In this document: positions 63,620 through 64,000 of the stretch, one piece after another
Layout: each line of letters begins with the position of its first letter
How positions within the stretch are numbered: the first letter of the stretch is position 1
Source of the DNA: Sphingomonadales bacterium
GTDB lineage: Bacteria; Pseudomonadota; Alphaproteobacteria; Sphingomonadales; Sphingomonadaceae
Length of the DNA stretch: 64,000 bases
Direction: 5' to 3'
Assembly: GCA_016714795.1 (NCBI GenBank)
Contig: JADKCA010000001.1
Span: 310,001 to 374,000, forward strand
The notes under the pieces: model-generated
Databases searched by the model: none
What the model was told of the DNA's origin: nothing
The model's input: only the letters and a program-made list of their open reading frames with translations
Translations under genes and position numbers: made by a program

Positions 63620-64000
63620 CTATTTGAACTCGATCACGGCATCGCGCCGCAGATCGCGCAGCAGAATCTGTGCGCGCTTGGAAAGCCGTTCATTCTCGAA
63701 GCGGCTGCGCACATTTTCCGGATCGACACCGCTTTCCACCTGCGGCTCATCGCGGCCGCACAGTGTCAGCACGCGCACACCATCTTCAACCGAGCCGAAC
63801 GGCGTCGTGGATTCGCCGACCTGCATGGTCAGCAGCGCCTGAAGCAGCTGCGGCGGCAGCTCGCGTGCGGAGAGTTCATTGTCCACCACTTCGGCACCAA
63901 ATTGGCGTGCGACGCCTTCAGCGCCACCGCAACCGCCCATTTTGGATGTTGCATCGCCAAACGCCTTGATCTGGGCGTCCAGCTGTTCCTTGGTCGTGCC
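63620..64000 (-). CDS. surA: Periplasmic chaperone/peptidyl-prolyl isomerase SurA (C-terminal part)
   Basis: The last 126 residues of a SurA/parvulin protein that chaperones outer-membrane proteins; the start lies beyond the window. Visible are the end of a parvulin domain (KEQLDAQIKAFGDATSK, LSARELPPQLLQALLTMQVG, ESTTPFGSVEDGVRVLTLCG) and the C-terminal helix RFENERLSKRAQILLRDLRR. Two cysteines (GGCGG and LCGRD) are present. Position before pdxA-rsmA is the standard lptD-surA-pdxA-rsmA order. Confidence 0.92.
   Translation of the reverse strand, partial: GTTKEQLDAQIKAFGDATSKMGGCGGAEGVARQFGAEVVDNELSARELPPQLLQALLTMQVGESTTPFGSVEDGVRVLTLCGRDEPQVESGVDPENVRSRFENERLSKRAQILLRDLRRDAVIEFK

Overview
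The window comes from a GC-rich alphaproteobacterium, most likely of the Sphingomonadales. This rests on several things: an yqeY-dnaG-rpoD operon, an alkaline phosphatase very like sphingomonad PhoK, an Oar-type TonB-dependent receptor, a DsbD of the sphingomonad type, and many inverted repeats built on the CCTTCGACAGGCTCAGG core. The genus cannot be fixed from this stretch. No prophage, insertion sequence, rRNA, complete tRNA or CRISPR array was seen. The content is mostly chromosomal housekeeping.

Layout. 1-7.8 kb (minus): alaS (3' end outside the window), a secreted orphan, rpoD, dnaG and yqeY. 8-14.7 kb (plus): carA, a small ORF, carB and greA. The car pair is split by an antisense cassette of FitA-like antitoxin, PIN toxin and DUF559 nuclease. 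14.8-18.8 kb: a membrane-anchored retropepsin-like protease diverges from a large TonB-dependent receptor, which ends in a clear terminator. 19-24.3 kb (minus): typA, a frameshifted hemH and a molybdopterin oxidoreductase. 24.3-28 kb: an acyl-CoA ligase diverges from lgt-midA. 28-34.2 kb: a broken DUF1489 gene, mgtE, a DUF898 membrane protein with an M48 peptidase, an SDR, a secreted protein and a MOSC protein. 34.3-39.2 kb: a tandem glycine riboswitch and gcvT-gcvH-gcvPA-gcvPB. 39.3-45.5 kb: GST-proA, phoK and an interrupted dsbD. 45.6-50 kb: lepB-rnc, GIY-YIG-era and pgi. 50-55.9 kb: an M61 peptidase, pduO-type adenosyltransferase, a HIG1 protein, gluQ, nfeD with a frameshifted SPFH gene, and a CitE-like lyase. 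56-64 kb: three small or orphan genes, guaB, an rRNA m5C methyltransferase with an internal stop, a TPR protein, and surA-pdxA-rsmA.

Two points stand out. First, a composite palindromic element of about 100 bp (two head-to-head hairpins with CCCTCTCC/GGAGAGGG arms) occurs three times. One copy, with a further single hairpin, lies inside the open reading frame of gcvPB and is translated into an inserted segment. Second, gene disruptions are unusually dense for conserved genes. hemH, DUF1489 (twice), SPFH and probably the HIG1 gene carry single-base indels, mostly in short G/C runs, and dsbD and the methyltransferase carry in-frame TAG codons. The indel pattern looks more like assembly error than decay, but this cannot be decided from the sequence alone.

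The glycine cleavage operon is the best functional unit here: riboswitch, T, H and split P proteins act together to catabolise glycine. The other clusters are standard gene neighbourhoods for translation, envelope biogenesis and nucleotide synthesis.
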